A stretch of 64,000 bases of DNA. Origin: Bifidobacterium aerophilum (GTDB lineage Bacteria > Actinomycetota > Actinomycetes > Actinomycetales > Bifidobacteriaceae). The notes beneath the pieces are model-generated. The model saw only the letters and a list, made by a program, of their open reading frames with translations. It did not search any database and had not been told where the DNA came from. The position numbers and the translations under genes were made by a program. Position 1 is the stretch's first letter. The number at the start of each line of letters is the position of its first letter. This document shows positions 37,084-46,215 of the stretch, in pieces. Where the stretch lies: the NCBI RefSeq assembly GCF_010667685.1, contig NZ_WHZW01000005.1, positions 85,602 to 149,601 of the forward strand. Reading direction: 5' to 3'.

Positions 37084-38760
37084 TTACCTGCGACGGCGCA
37101 CGGCGAGCGCGCTCACGCCGGCGAGCGCCAGCATCGCGGCGACGGACACCGCGACGGACACCGCGGAGCCGGTGTTGGCGAGGTTGCCGGGCTTGGCGGC
37201 CGGCTTGGCCTCGGTCTTGTCGTTCTTGTCGGTGTCGGGCTTGGTCGGCTCGTCCTTGCCGTCGTCCTTGCCGGGCTGCTCCGGTTCGGGCTCGGCCGGG
37301 GTCGCGGCCTTGATCGCGGTCTCGAGCGCGCCGGTCCAGGAGGCGACCTCGTCGGCGGTGTACAGCTTGCCGGTCAGGCCGGCGATCGCCGTTTCCTTGG
37401 CGGTCTTCAGCGCGGCGAGCGCGTCGCCGTCCGTCTTGCCGTCGGCGATGAGCTTGTCGGCCTGGGTCAGCGCCCTGGTGAGCGCGGCGGTGTCGATGCC
37501 GGTCAGGGACAGTTCCAGCGTCGGGTCGTACGTGTTGCTGTAGCCTTCGTTCCAGTCGCCGCCGAGGACGGCCTTGTTCACCTCGTACAGGTTCGTGGCG
37601 TCGGTCACGGCCTGGCGGGTTTCGGCCGGCACCTCCTTGGTCAGGGACATGCGGTCGAGGAAGTGGTCGGCGGCGGCCTTCGCGTTCTCGAGGGACATGC
37701 CCTGGCTCTGCGCGATGGCGGTCTTCGTCCAGATCAGGTTCGACGGCTTGATGTGGGTCAGGTCGTCCTCGCTGTAGGTGCGGCCGTCACGGTCGAGCGC
37801 GTACACGAACATGCCGCCGAGGTTGTGCTCGTACGAGTACGAGGCGACGTCGTAGAAGTGGCTGTCGAGGTACGGCTCGGTCGCGTCGTGCCAGCGGTTG
37901 TTCATGTCGCCTTCCTCCGGGAAGGTCAGGCCGGGCACGAACTTGGTCGAGTCGATGAACTGCTCGTACGTGGCGGCGGCCTTCGCGGTGCGCTTCGAGT
38001 CGGAGCCGTACTGCTGGTAGGCGACGTAGTCGAAGCAGTCGGCCACGTTCTCGAACGGGGCGGTGTAGCTGCCGTTGGTGTCGTACAGGAACATCGTGCC
38101 GTCCGGATCGCTCGACTTGGGGCCGATGCGCTTGGACAGCGACTTGATGACCTGGTCGGAGATCGCCACCTGGGATTCGTCCGGATAGGTTTCCATGTCG
38201 ATGTCGAGGCCGTCGAGGCCGACCGAGGTCATGTACGTCTCGATGACGTAGTCGGCGTAGGCGTCGTAGTCGGCCTCGGTGGCGGTGTCGACGGTCTTGC
38301 CCTGCTCGACGATCCACTTCTTGAAGCCGTTGACCATCACGCCGCTGTAGTCGAGGCCGCGCACGAGCTTGATGCCGCGGCTGTGCAGGTACGGCGCGTA
38401 GTCGCTCTTGAGCTTGTCGTAGAACGGCTGGGCCGCGGCCTCCTGGCCGCTCGGCACGTAGCTGAACACGTTGACGACGTCGATGCCGTACGGGATGTCG
38501 TACATGGAGATCCAGTTGTCGTCCGGCAGATCGGTGTTCACGCCCTTCATGGTCACGTCGCGCCATGCGCGGTAGTACACCATGAAGTGCTTCTTGGCGC
38601 CGCTCTCGGCGACCGCCGCGGCGGGGGCATCCCCCTCCTGCGCGTAGGCGGCCGCACCGGCGGCCAGCGAGCCGCCGATCATCATCGCGGCGGCGACCAC
38701 TCCGGCCGCGAGCCGCCGTCCGATGGACGGGCGTCCTTCACTGCCTTGTGCGAAACGCAT
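37084..38760 (-). CDS. Wall-anchored GH18 endo-beta-N-acetylglucosaminidase (EndoBI-like), 558 aa
   Basis: A second extracellular N-glycan-releasing enzyme. The signal peptide (LAAGVVAAAMMIGGSLAAGA) ends near AYA, residue 40. The GH18 motif DGLDIDME spans residues 183-190, with Glu190 as acid/base and the aspartates Asp186 and Asp188 in place. VAYQQYGSDSKRT follows the family's substrate-tyrosine region. A three-helix region around residues 400-480, a Pro/Glu/Lys-rich spacer, LANTG, a membrane span and an RRRR tail complete a LAxTG-type anchor seen in bifidobacteria. AAAGGAGATTATAT supports ATG 38760. Its order and architecture match EndoBI enzymes of B. longum subspecies, which cut high-mannose, hybrid and complex N-glycans. 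Confidence 0.92.
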   Translation of the reverse strand: MRFAQGSEGRPSIGRRLAAGVVAAAMMIGGSLAAGAAAYAQEGDAPAAAVAESGAKKHFMVYYRAWRDVTMKGVNTDLPDDNWISMYDIPYGIDVVNVFSYVPSGQEAAAQPFYDKLKSDYAPYLHSRGIKLVRGLDYSGVMVNGFKKWIVEQGKTVDTATEADYDAYADYVIETYMTSVGLDGLDIDMETYPDESQVAISDQVIKSLSKRIGPKSSDPDGTMFLYDTNGSYTAPFENVADCFDYVAYQQYGSDSKRTAKAAATYEQFIDSTKFVPGLTFPEEGDMNNRWHDATEPYLDSHFYDVASYSYEHNLGGMFVYALDRDGRTYSEDDLTHIKPSNLIWTKTAIAQSQGMSLENAKAAADHFLDRMSLTKEVPAETRQAVTDATNLYEVNKAVLGGDWNEGYSNTYDPTLELSLTGIDTAALTRALTQADKLIADGKTDGDALAALKTAKETAIAGLTGKLYTADEVASWTGALETAIKAATPAEPEPEQPGKDDGKDEPTKPDTDKNDKTEAKPAAKPGNLANTGSAVSVAVSVAAMLALAGVSALAVRRRR

Positions 38761-38820
38761 ATATAATCTCCTTTGTTGTTTCCTTCTATCGGGTGACAAC
38801 CCGCAGCCTTGCAGGTTGCG

Positions 38821-38887
38821 TTGATGGCGGTCGGTATCGACGGCCGCCATCCGGGGTTGCGATGCGGTTCCGACGCGTCGCGACCCC
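38821..38887 (-). terminator. Two tandem hairpins after GH3
   Basis: Arms GGGGTTGCGA (38853-38862) and TCGCGACCCC (38878-38887) pair 9 of 10, and a second stem GATGGCGG / CCGCCATC lies at 38823-38851. They separate GH3 from the GH18 gene. Confidence 0.55.
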
Positions 38888-38903
38888 ACATTCATTTCTC
38901 CCC

Positions 38904-41180
38904 CTAACAGCCCCGTGGCAACGTGGCCGTAACGGGATCGGTCATGCGCGCGTCCAGCGAGCACGTCACGCGCACCTCGCCGTCTCCGGCGTCGCGCAAA
39001 CGGTCGAACGGCACGCGCAACGTGACGTCGTGGCGCTCCCCCGCCGCCAGGGTCACGGTCGTCGAACCGACGAGCATGGCCAGACGCGGGATACGCCGGC
39101 CGCCGCTGACGTGCGCGAACAGGTTGAGCGATCCCGAAGCGGGCTTCTCCCCCGCCGTCACCGGGACCGTCACGACGAGGGACCGGATCTCGCCGTCCGC
39201 CGAGGCGAGCGGCGTGCCGGCCGTGACACCATTCAGCGAGCCGAGGCCGTGTCCGAACGGACGCAGCACGGGCTGCACCGCGTCCTTGTAGACGCCGGCG
39301 GCGCTTTGACGATCGTTGTACCGCACCGGCACGGCGCCCGGAAACGCGGGCAGCGTGACCGGCAGACGACCGGGCATCGTCGAGCCGTCGACAAGCGCGT
39401 CGGCGACGGCCTGCGGTCCGAACTGGCCGGCGTACCCGGACCAGATCACCGCGCAGGACCGTTCGATCACATGCGTGAGGACGTGCGCGCGTCCGCAGAC
39501 GGCGACGGATACGATCGGCGCGGACGTCCGTTCGGCGATGGCGTCGAGCTGAGTGTCCTGCCCCCACGGCAGGCGGATGTCGGCAAGGTCGACGCCTTCG
39601 CCGCAAGTCGCGCCGTATTCGGCGACGGCCTTCGCCGCACCGTTGTCGTCGAATTCGCTGTCGTAGCTGCGTTCGCTGGTGCCGCCGCAGACGAACACGA
39701 CCAGTGAGGCGCGCGTCCAGTCGCCGGCCGGCAGATCATCCGGCTTCGCAGCGAGCAGCACGCGGCCCGCACCGAGCCGGGAGACGAGTTCGCGGTAGAC
39801 GCTCGACTGTTCGTCGGCCGGCAGCGGTGCGGTGTAGTCGCCGAGGAAGCATCCGAAGTCGTCGGCGAACGGACCGGCCACGATGACGGGGCCGAGCTGC
39901 GCACCGGCTGGATCGCGGCGTACGCGACCGATGATCGCACGCACGTCGGCGAGCGACGTGCCTGCGTCGGCACCGTCGTCGATGAGCGTGATCGCCTCGC
40001 GCGCCATGATGCGCGCCTGTTCGCGACCTTGCTTGAGCGCGGCGTCGATCGCGTCGGCGTCCGGCACGGCGATGACCGCGGCGTCCTCGCCGTCGGCCGG
40101 CAACAGTCCGAAGCGGCTTTTCAGTTCGAGCACACGCCGCAGCGAACGGTCGACCGCGGCGACGACCGTCTCGTCGTCGGCGTATTCGGCCAGATGGGTG
40201 AAGCCTTCGTCCCACAGGGACATGTCGACGCCGGCGAGCAACGCGGCGCGGCCTGCCGCGGGGATCGATCCGGCCATGTCCTCGAGACGGTCCACGGCCA
40301 GCCCGTCGGCCATGATGATGCCGTCGAAGCCGAGTTCGCCGCGCAGATAGTCCTTGAGCAGCCACGGGTTCGCGCAGCACGGCACGGAGTCGATGTCGTT
40401 GTAGGCGGCCATGAAGCCCCACGCGCCGGCGTGCACGCCGGCGGCGACCGGCGCCAGGTGGATGTCGTGCAGGTCGTGAGGGCCGAGCACGGCGGACTGG
40501 CCGTTGCGGCCGCCGACCGCCTCTCCCTGTGCGGCGAGATGCTTGAGGACGACGGCCACGCCGCCGTCGCCCACCTTGGAGCGATGCTCGCCCTGCATGC
40601 CGAGCACGATGGCCTCGCACATGCGGGCGGCCATGAGCGGATCCTCGCCGAAGCACTCCTCGCAACGGCCCCAGCGGGGGTCGCGTGCGATGTCGAGTCC
40701 GGAGACGAGTGCGATGTGGATGCCGCTGGCGGCGAGTTCGGCCGCGACGGCCGACTCGGCCTCGCGTACGCCATCCGGGTCGAAGGTGGCGCCCAGTCCG
40801 AGGTTGGTGGGCAGCACGGTGCCGCCAAGCGCCTGATGGCCGTGCGGCGCCTCTTCGCTGAGCAGCACGCCGACGCCGTGATCGCCGCGTTCGAGCACGG
40901 TCTGCTGGACGAGCGCGACCGCTTCGCCGCGTTCCTCGGGGCGGATGCCGTTGCCCCAGTGCTGGCCGGACCACGGGTCGGCGCGCATCAGGCCGTACAG
41001 CGTGCCCAGACCGCCCCACCGGTCGATTTCACGCTTGAGATAGTCGGTGGCGACAAGACGTCCGGCATCGTCGCGCGTCACGCATTTCCAGCCGAGCAGG
41101 CGTTGGTTGAGCTGACCGACCTTTTCGGTCAGGCTCATCGACGCGATGAGCCGTTCGATGGTGTTCCCCTCGACTGCCAT
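38904..41180 (-). CDS. GH3-family glycoside hydrolase, 758 aa, cytoplasmic
   Basis: A retaining beta-glycosidase, likely cytoplasmic because the N-terminus (MAVEGNTIERLIASMSLTEK) lacks a signal peptide. Domains are a GH3 TIM barrel (about 1-330; SGLDIARDPRWGRCEECFGE, VVLKHLAAQGEAVGGRNG), the nucleophile Asp292 in GFDGIIMADGLAV, an alpha/beta sandwich (about 370-600) and a fibronectin type III-like C-terminus. This is the beta-glucosidase/xylosidase arrangement; the KH(F/S)xGxG motif of NagZ-type N-acetylglucosaminidases is absent. GTAGAGGGAC precedes the ATG. It lies between GH5_18 and GH18 in an N-glycan locus, where a GH3 activity has no obvious target apart from beta-linked antennae or plant-type glycans. 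Confidence 0.88.
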   Translation of the reverse strand: MAVEGNTIERLIASMSLTEKVGQLNQRLLGWKCVTRDDAGRLVATDYLKREIDRWGGLGTLYGLMRADPWSGQHWGNGIRPEERGEAVALVQQTVLERGDHGVGVLLSEEAPHGHQALGGTVLPTNLGLGATFDPDGVREAESAVAAELAASGIHIALVSGLDIARDPRWGRCEECFGEDPLMAARMCEAIVLGMQGEHRSKVGDGGVAVVLKHLAAQGEAVGGRNGQSAVLGPHDLHDIHLAPVAAGVHAGAWGFMAAYNDIDSVPCCANPWLLKDYLRGELGFDGIIMADGLAVDRLEDMAGSIPAAGRAALLAGVDMSLWDEGFTHLAEYADDETVVAAVDRSLRRVLELKSRFGLLPADGEDAAVIAVPDADAIDAALKQGREQARIMAREAITLIDDGADAGTSLADVRAIIGRVRRDPAGAQLGPVIVAGPFADDFGCFLGDYTAPLPADEQSSVYRELVSRLGAGRVLLAAKPDDLPAGDWTRASLVVFVCGGTSERSYDSEFDDNGAAKAVAEYGATCGEGVDLADIRLPWGQDTQLDAIAERTSAPIVSVAVCGRAHVLTHVIERSCAVIWSGYAGQFGPQAVADALVDGSTMPGRLPVTLPAFPGAVPVRYNDRQSAAGVYKDAVQPVLRPFGHGLGSLNGVTAGTPLASADGEIRSLVVTVPVTAGEKPASGSLNLFAHVSGGRRIPRLAMLVGSTTVTLAAGERHDVTLRVPFDRLRDAGDGEVRVTCSLDARMTDPVTATLPRGC

Positions 41181-41330
41181 GTCCCTCTACCTCTCTGTAG
41201 TCCAAAAGTCTTCTAGTGTCCCCAACGCCGCTCGCCTCGTACGCGACCGGCAGATCATGCGGAGTCGTTCGGACCGGCGATGCCGGGCCTGATTCCTCTC
41301 ATACGCGATATCCCCTTGCATACGAGGGAA

Positions 41331-41367
41331 GCCGGTTGCGAGAACCTCCGCAGATCCCGCAACCGGC
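41331..41367 (-). terminator. Terminator after GH5_18
   Basis: Perfect 10-bp stem GCCGGTTGCG / CGCAACCGGC with a 17-base loop, immediately after the GH5_18 stop. The loop is long and no T run is present. Confidence 0.55.
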
Positions 41368-41373
41368 AGGTGT

Positions 41374-42651
41374 TTATTCGACGGATTCGAACGCGGGGTC
41401 GGAGACCGCCGAGTAGAATCTCGCCTTGTACGGAGCCGCATCGCGATGCAGCTCGGTGATGCCGCGCGCGGCCAGTTCGGCCGGATCGGCGGCGACCGTC
41501 GATGTGACGATGGTCGGACGCTTGCCGTCGACCTCAAGCTTCATCCACAGGTCGCAGATGGAGCCTCCAGGGCCGAGCGCGCCGCGGTTGACCGGATTGC
41601 CGGTCTCGTCCACATCCACGACGACGGCCACGTTCTTGGCCGCCGCGGGCTGCATGTCGCGGTACTGCTTGGCGAGGTTGCCGAATTCACGGCCGATCGG
41701 CTTGAGCTTGCCGGTCTCGTCGAACAGGCCGAGCGAGTACTCGAGCTGCGGGAAGTCGGCCATGGAGGACGGCACGTCGTGGGAGCACCACCAGGTGACG
41801 CCCCACAGGTTCGGGCAGTCCAGGGCCTTTTCGACCGCTCGGCGGCAGAACTCCGGAGTGTCCTCGGTGGCGAGCACGTTTTCGGGCGCACCCACTTCCT
41901 GCAGCCATACCGGACGGTCGGCCGGGCCGAACGCCTTGGCGAGTTCGGCGAGGTAGAGCGCGTACGAGTAGCACTCCTCGCTCTTGTCGCCGTAGCCCTG
42001 CGCGATGCCGTTGAACACCCACGAGTGGATGGTGGTCAGGTCGCCCTTGGTGGCGGACTGCACCGGGGTGAACGGATGGCCGTCGATGAACCACACGCCG
42101 TCGTTGACGCTGTAGAGCGCCATCGAACCGTCACGTTTGGCCGCCGGCAGCAGGGTGTCGAGCCAGGAATCGATCTGGTCGGCAGTGGCGGTCATCTTGG
42201 TCGGGTGCGGACGGTCGGACAGCTGGTTGACCTCGTTGCCGAGGGTCAGGCCCTTGAACGCCGTTTCCTTGGACAGCTCGTCGGTCATGATTTCGATGAG
42301 CTCGCGCTCTGAGCCGACTGCGTCCGGATCGGTGAACATGTTGCCCTTGTGCCAGGTGACCAGCCAGCTCGGGAGGAAGTCGAAGCTGGACAGGTGGCCC
42401 TGGAAGACGTCCACGTAGGCGTCCAGGCCGTGTTCGCCGGCGATGTGCACGACGCGGCGCACATCCTCGACGCCCTTGCGGTTGATCCAGGTGCGGTTGG
42501 GCTGCAGGTACGGCCACACCGGGAAGATGCGGACGTGGTCCATGCCCAGATCGGCGATCTGACGCAGGTCGTTGTCGATGCTCTCCCAGTCGGGGTCGAG
42601 CCACGAATGGAACCATCCAGGGGAGGGCGTGTAATCGACGCCGAATTTCAT
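41374..42651 (-). CDS. GH5 subfamily 18-type beta-mannosidase (Man-beta-1,4-GlcNAc), 425 aa
   Basis: Splits the beta-mannose-GlcNAc core disaccharide left after alpha-mannosidase trimming of endoglycosidase products. No signal peptide, so cytoplasmic. The start MKFGVDYTPSPGWFHSWLDP is typical of GH5_18. Acid/base Glu140 is in LTLGNEVNQL and nucleophile Glu252 in VWLQEVGAPE; HSWVFNG and VTWWCSHD line the site. AAAGGAAAACTC supports ATG 42651. It is the last gene of the ABC operon (20 bp after the permease), which ties it to the imported glycan. B. longum GH5_18 has this specificity experimentally; here it is by homology. Confidence 0.9.
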   Translation of the reverse strand: MKFGVDYTPSPGWFHSWLDPDWESIDNDLRQIADLGMDHVRIFPVWPYLQPNRTWINRKGVEDVRRVVHIAGEHGLDAYVDVFQGHLSSFDFLPSWLVTWHKGNMFTDPDAVGSERELIEIMTDELSKETAFKGLTLGNEVNQLSDRPHPTKMTATADQIDSWLDTLLPAAKRDGSMALYSVNDGVWFIDGHPFTPVQSATKGDLTTIHSWVFNGIAQGYGDKSEECYSYALYLAELAKAFGPADRPVWLQEVGAPENVLATEDTPEFCRRAVEKALDCPNLWGVTWWCSHDVPSSMADFPQLEYSLGLFDETGKLKPIGREFGNLAKQYRDMQPAAAKNVAVVVDVDETGNPVNRGALGPGGSICDLWMKLEVDGKRPTIVTSTVAADPAELAARGITELHRDAAPYKARFYSAVSDPAFESVE

Positions 42652-42671
42652 GAGTTTTCCTTTCGCGGGAA

Positions 42672-43529
42672 TCAGCCCTTGAGGCCGCCCTGCTCCAGAC
42701 CACGGAAGAAGTAGCGCTGGAAGCAGCAGAAGAAGACGATGATCGGGATGAGCGAGACGAGCGCGCCCGCCGCGATGAGTCGCGGATCCTGGATGAACAT
42801 GCCCTTGAGGCGGTTCATACCGAGGGTGAGGGTGTACTTGTTCTCATCGGACATGGCGATCAACGGCCACAGGAAGTCGTTCCATGCGCCGACGAAGGCG
42901 AAGATGCCGACGACGGTCATGGTGCCCTTGACCTGCGGGACGCAGATGTGGAAGAAACGCTGCCACAGGTTGGCGCCGTCCACCATCGCGGCCTCCTCAA
43001 GCTCCATCGGGATGGACTTGAACGCGTTGGTCATCAGCAGGATGTTGATCGCGCCGCACAGGCCCGGCAGGGCGATGGCGAGCAGCGTGTTCTGCAGGTT
43101 GAGGTTGCGGATGATCAGGAACTGCGAGATCATGACGCCTTCGATCGGGATGACCATGGTGCCCATGAACAGCGCGAACACGAAGCCGCGGCCGCGCCAC
43201 TTGAGGCGTCCCAGCGCATAACCCGCCATCGTGGAGAACACGACGTTGCCGGCGATGGAGATGATGCACACGATCAGGGTGTTGAGCATGTAGTGGAACA
43301 CCGGGACCTGGCGGAACACGTTGATGTAGTTGTCGAGCGTCGGGGTCTTCGGGAACAGGTACGGCGGCACGGCGTAGACGTTGTCGCCCTTGCCCTTGAA
43401 GGACAGGGACAGTTCCCAGACGAACGGTCCGACGAGCAGCAGGAACATCAGGATCAGGATCAGGTACTGCACGACCTTGCCGACCGTGACCTTGCGGTGA
43501 TGGTTCGGCGCGACGATATCCGCGGACAT
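42672..43529 (-). CDS. ABC permease of N-glycan importer, MalG type, 285 aa
   Basis: Membrane subunit with six spans; the first is near residues 20-42 (QYLILILMFLLLVGPFVWE). The coupling helix reads MELEEAAMVDGANLWQRFF, the EAA motif that meets the ATPase. It ends FFRGLEQGGLKG. The start overlaps the partner permease stop by one base (TGATG). It is co-transcribed with GH5_18, so the cargo is probably mannose-containing N-glycan. No ATPase gene is present nearby. Confidence 0.9.
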   Translation of the reverse strand: MSADIVAPNHHRKVTVGKVVQYLILILMFLLLVGPFVWELSLSFKGKGDNVYAVPPYLFPKTPTLDNYINVFRQVPVFHYMLNTLIVCIISIAGNVVFSTMAGYALGRLKWRGRGFVFALFMGTMVIPIEGVMISQFLIIRNLNLQNTLLAIALPGLCGAINILLMTNAFKSIPMELEEAAMVDGANLWQRFFHICVPQVKGTMTVVGIFAFVGAWNDFLWPLIAMSDENKYTLTLGMNRLKGMFIQDPRLIAAGALVSLIPIIVFFCCFQRYFFRGLEQGGLKG

Positions 43530-44497
43530 CAGTCCTCACCTCGCTTCTGAACGATCTGCTGGATGATGAGCAGCGTGCCGACGATGATCAGCACGACGAT
43601 GGAGATGGCGCTGGCATAGCCGGTACGCGCCTGGATGCCGGTTCCTTCGCGCTTGATGAGCATCGACATCGTCATGTCCATGCCGCCGGGGCCCGCGGAG
43701 CCGTTGGTCAACACGTAGATTTCGTTGAAGACTCGGAACGCGGCGATGGTGGACAGCATCATGATGAGCATCATGGTGGAGCGCACGCCGGGCATGGTGA
43801 CGGAGATGAACTGGCGGATCGGGCCGGCGCCGTCGAGCGCGGCGGCCTCGTACAGGGATTCGTCGATGTTGGCGAGGGCGGTCAGGTAGATGACCATGTA
43901 GTAGCCGAGACCGAGCCAGATCGTGACGAACATCGAGCTGAACAGGACGCCCCAACGGTCGGTGAGGAACGGGATCGGCTTGGAGATGATCTTCATCGCC
44001 TTGAGCACGGAGTTGACCAGACCGGCGGAATCGAGCAGGTTGGTCCAGATCATGCCCACCACGACGGCGGACATGACGACCGGCATGTAGAAGGCGGTGC
44101 GGAAGAAGCCCATGATCTTCGAGTTGCCCTTGACCAGGTTGGCGAGGATCAGCGGGAGGATGACCATGAACGGGACCACGCAGATGACGTACAGCGTCGA
44201 GTTGAGCAACGCGGTGAGGAAGTACTCGTCATGGAACAGTTTGATGAAGTTGTCGAAGCCGACGAACGTTCCCGGACGCAGCAGCGTGGAGTTGGTGAAG
44301 GCAAGCCTGAAGGTGTTGAGTGCCGCGAGGACGACGAATACGAACACGATCACGAACGCCGGCAGGACGAACAGATACGGGGCAATGACGGCGCCGAAAC
44401 TGCGGTGCGGCTTCTCGTGCGTGGTATTCATCGGTTCAGGCCGGTCGGAGGCCTTGACGGCCTCCGACCTGTCAGCGGCGAATGCCGCCTTGCTCAC
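43529..44497 (-). CDS. ABC permease of N-glycan importer, MalF type, 322 aa
   Basis: Partner membrane subunit. A 33-residue polar N-terminus leads to a first span VIAPYLFVLPAFVIVFVFVV, and the coupling helix is LYEAAALDGAGPIRQFISVT. The chosen start is GTG at 44497, overlapping the binding-protein stop in a GTGA arrangement that allows coupled translation; an internal ATG at 44431 (MNTTHEKPHRS) lacks a ribosome site but would also keep all membrane spans. Confidence 0.88.
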   Translation of the reverse strand: MSKAAFAADRSEAVKASDRPEPMNTTHEKPHRSFGAVIAPYLFVLPAFVIVFVFVVLAALNTFRLAFTNSTLLRPGTFVGFDNFIKLFHDEYFLTALLNSTLYVICVVPFMVILPLILANLVKGNSKIMGFFRTAFYMPVVMSAVVVGMIWTNLLDSAGLVNSVLKAMKIISKPIPFLTDRWGVLFSSMFVTIWLGLGYYMVIYLTALANIDESLYEAAALDGAGPIRQFISVTMPGVRSTMMLIMMLSTIAAFRVFNEIYVLTNGSAGPGGMDMTMSMLIKREGTGIQARTGYASAISIVVLIIVGTLLIIQQIVQKRGED

Positions 44498-45792
44498 TGG
44501 GCGAGCTTCTCGTTCGCGAACTCGACGGACTTGTCAAGCGCTTCCTTGGCGGTCTGCTTGCCCTGCATGGCGAGGGCGATCTGCTGCTGGAAGTTCTTGT
44601 AGCCGTTGTTGTCGGTGAACTCGGCCGGGCGGGAGCCGTAGCCGTCCTTGACCTGGTCGAGGGTGATCTTCAGGGCCTTGCCCTCGAGCGTGGACTCGTC
44701 GATGTTCTTGTAGTACTCGTCATCGAGGCCGCCCTTGGCGGACGGGAAGACGGAGGCCTTCTTGTCGAACTCGATCTGGTTCTTCTCGTTGGTCACGTAG
44801 CGGGCGAAGTCGATGGCGACGTCCGGGTACTTGGACTGGGCGCTGATGCCGAGCATCTCGTAGGCGACGGAAGCGGAACGGCCGTCGTTGGTGATACGCG
44901 GGCCGACGGCGAGGTTCTTGTACAGGTCCGGGGCGTTCTGCTTGAAGCCGTCGGCGGAGTAGGCGGAGCCGGCCATGGCGACGAGGTTGCCGCGCTGGAA
45001 GAGATCGGCGGCCTGGCTCCAGGAGGAGTCGAGGGCCTCCGGCGGGATGCCGCCTTCCTTGTAGAGGTTGACGAAGCGGCTGATCTGCTTGACGCCGGCC
45101 TCATCGTTGAAGGTGTACTTGCTGTGGTCGTCGTTCATGAAGGACTTGACGCCGGCGGTCATCAGATCCTCGGCGTTGTAGCCCATCGTGGTGCCCAGGT
45201 AGATGCCCTTGTCCTTGCAGTTCTTGACGATGGTGTCGCCGGCGGCGAACCACTCGTCCCAGGTGGTCGGGATCTTGTTCGGGTCGAGGCCACACTCGCT
45301 CATCAGGGAGGTGTTCCAGTAGGTCGGGCCGTCGTTGACGTACCACGGCAGGCCGTAGGCGCCTTCCTCGATGCCGTTGCCCTTCATGGTGACGGCTTCC
45401 CAAGCGCCCTCGTAGTAGTCGTCCTTGGCGTCCGGGGCCTGCTTGTTGATGTCGAGCAGGGCGCCGGCCTTGGCCAGGCCGTAGAGGATGGAGTTGCCGC
45501 CGTCGACGATGTCCGGCAGCTCGCCGCCGGCCGCCTGGCTGGACAGCTTGTCCTCGTAGCCGTCGGAAGGCGCGTCGAGCCACTTGATCTTGACGTCCGG
45601 GTGATCCTTCTCATAGGCGGCGATCAGATCGGTGAAGTACGGGGTGTACTTGTCGTTCTTGAGGTTCCAGGTCTGGAAGGAGATCTCCTTCGTACCGGAG
45701 TCCTTGCCGGTGCTGCTGTTGCCGCATGCGGCCACGGAGACGAGCATCGCGCCGGCGCCAACGATGGCTACGGCCTTCTTGACAGAAAACAT
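44494..45792 (-). CDS. Solute-binding lipoprotein of N-glycan importer, 432 aa
   Basis: The signal peptide ends in the lipobox VSVAAC near residue 23, so the mature protein is lipid-anchored outside the cell. The rest is a family 1 sugar-binding protein (EISFQTWNLKNDKYTPYF, then LPWYVNDGPTYWNTSLMSEC), with a tryptophan/tyrosine-rich hinge suited to oligosaccharides. First gene of the operon with two permeases and GH5_18. Two LacI operators 100-160 bp upstream indicate control by the locus regulator. Cargo, an endoglycosidase-released N-glycan, is inferred from context. Confidence 0.9.
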   Translation of the reverse strand: MFSVKKAVAIVGAGAMLVSVAACGNSSTGKDSGTKEISFQTWNLKNDKYTPYFTDLIAAYEKDHPDVKIKWLDAPSDGYEDKLSSQAAGGELPDIVDGGNSILYGLAKAGALLDINKQAPDAKDDYYEGAWEAVTMKGNGIEEGAYGLPWYVNDGPTYWNTSLMSECGLDPNKIPTTWDEWFAAGDTIVKNCKDKGIYLGTTMGYNAEDLMTAGVKSFMNDDHSKYTFNDEAGVKQISRFVNLYKEGGIPPEALDSSWSQAADLFQRGNLVAMAGSAYSADGFKQNAPDLYKNLAVGPRITNDGRSASVAYEMLGISAQSKYPDVAIDFARYVTNEKNQIEFDKKASVFPSAKGGLDDEYYKNIDESTLEGKALKITLDQVKDGYGSRPAEFTDNNGYKNFQQQIALAMQGKQTAKEALDKSVEFANEKLAQ

Positions 45793-45893
45793 GGCGTTTT
45801 CTTTTCTTTCTTTCCTTACCTAACCCCATCCCACCTTGGTTGGGGAAGCCTGTGATGTTATGAGCCCCGACGGCGGTACATCCTCGTCGCTGA

Positions 45894-45911
45894 GACTAAA
45901 GCGATTTAGTC
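45894..45911. promoter_or_regulatory. LacI operator GACTAAAGCGATTTAGTC (N-glycan ABC promoter)
   Basis: Palindrome with one central mismatch, 102 bp upstream of the binding-protein start. A second copy lies at 45933-45950. The 423-bp gap 45793-46215 otherwise holds only the GH38 terminators. Confidence 0.78.
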
Positions 45912-45932
45912 GACAGCCGTTTCGAAGCTGTT

Positions 45933-45950
45933 CACTAAAGCGGTTTAGTT
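45933..45950. promoter_or_regulatory. Second LacI operator CACTAAAGCGGTTTAGTT
   Basis: Centre 39 bp from the 45894 site. Paired operators almost four helical turns apart would allow cooperative binding or a small loop. Confidence 0.75.
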
Positions 45951-46115
45951 ATAGGATAGCATGCCGATGGCAAAAAGCAAATTCAACGAACAAACCGGTC
46001 CGATACGGCGTGTCCCTTGAAATTCCAAGGAAATGCAAAGTCTCTCCCCCGCCTTTCCCATGTCGAATCAAACATTTTTCATTTGTTTTTTCGATGCGAA
46101 ACACCGCAAACGATA

Positions 46116-46151
46116 TAAAAAACGGTCTTCCGCAATGATGCGGAAGACCGT
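46116..46151 (-). terminator. Rho-independent terminator of GH38
   Basis: Perfect 13-bp stem ACGGTCTTCCGCA / TGCGGAAGACCGT with a 4-base loop, followed on the minus strand by six T. It lies after a further hairpin at 46163-46208. Confidence 0.88.
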
Positions 46152-46162
46152 GTGGCACCTAT

Positions 46163-46208
46163 GGCGTTGTGGTCCGCCCGGCAACGGGGCCGGCCGGACC
46201 ACAACGCC
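46163..46208 (-). terminator. Second GC-rich hairpin directly after GH38
   Basis: Perfect 14-bp arms GGCGTTGTGGTCCG and CGGACCACAACGCC, 8 bp past the GH38 stop. It may protect the mRNA end or help termination. Confidence 0.6.
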
Positions 46209-46215
46209 GTGCCGG

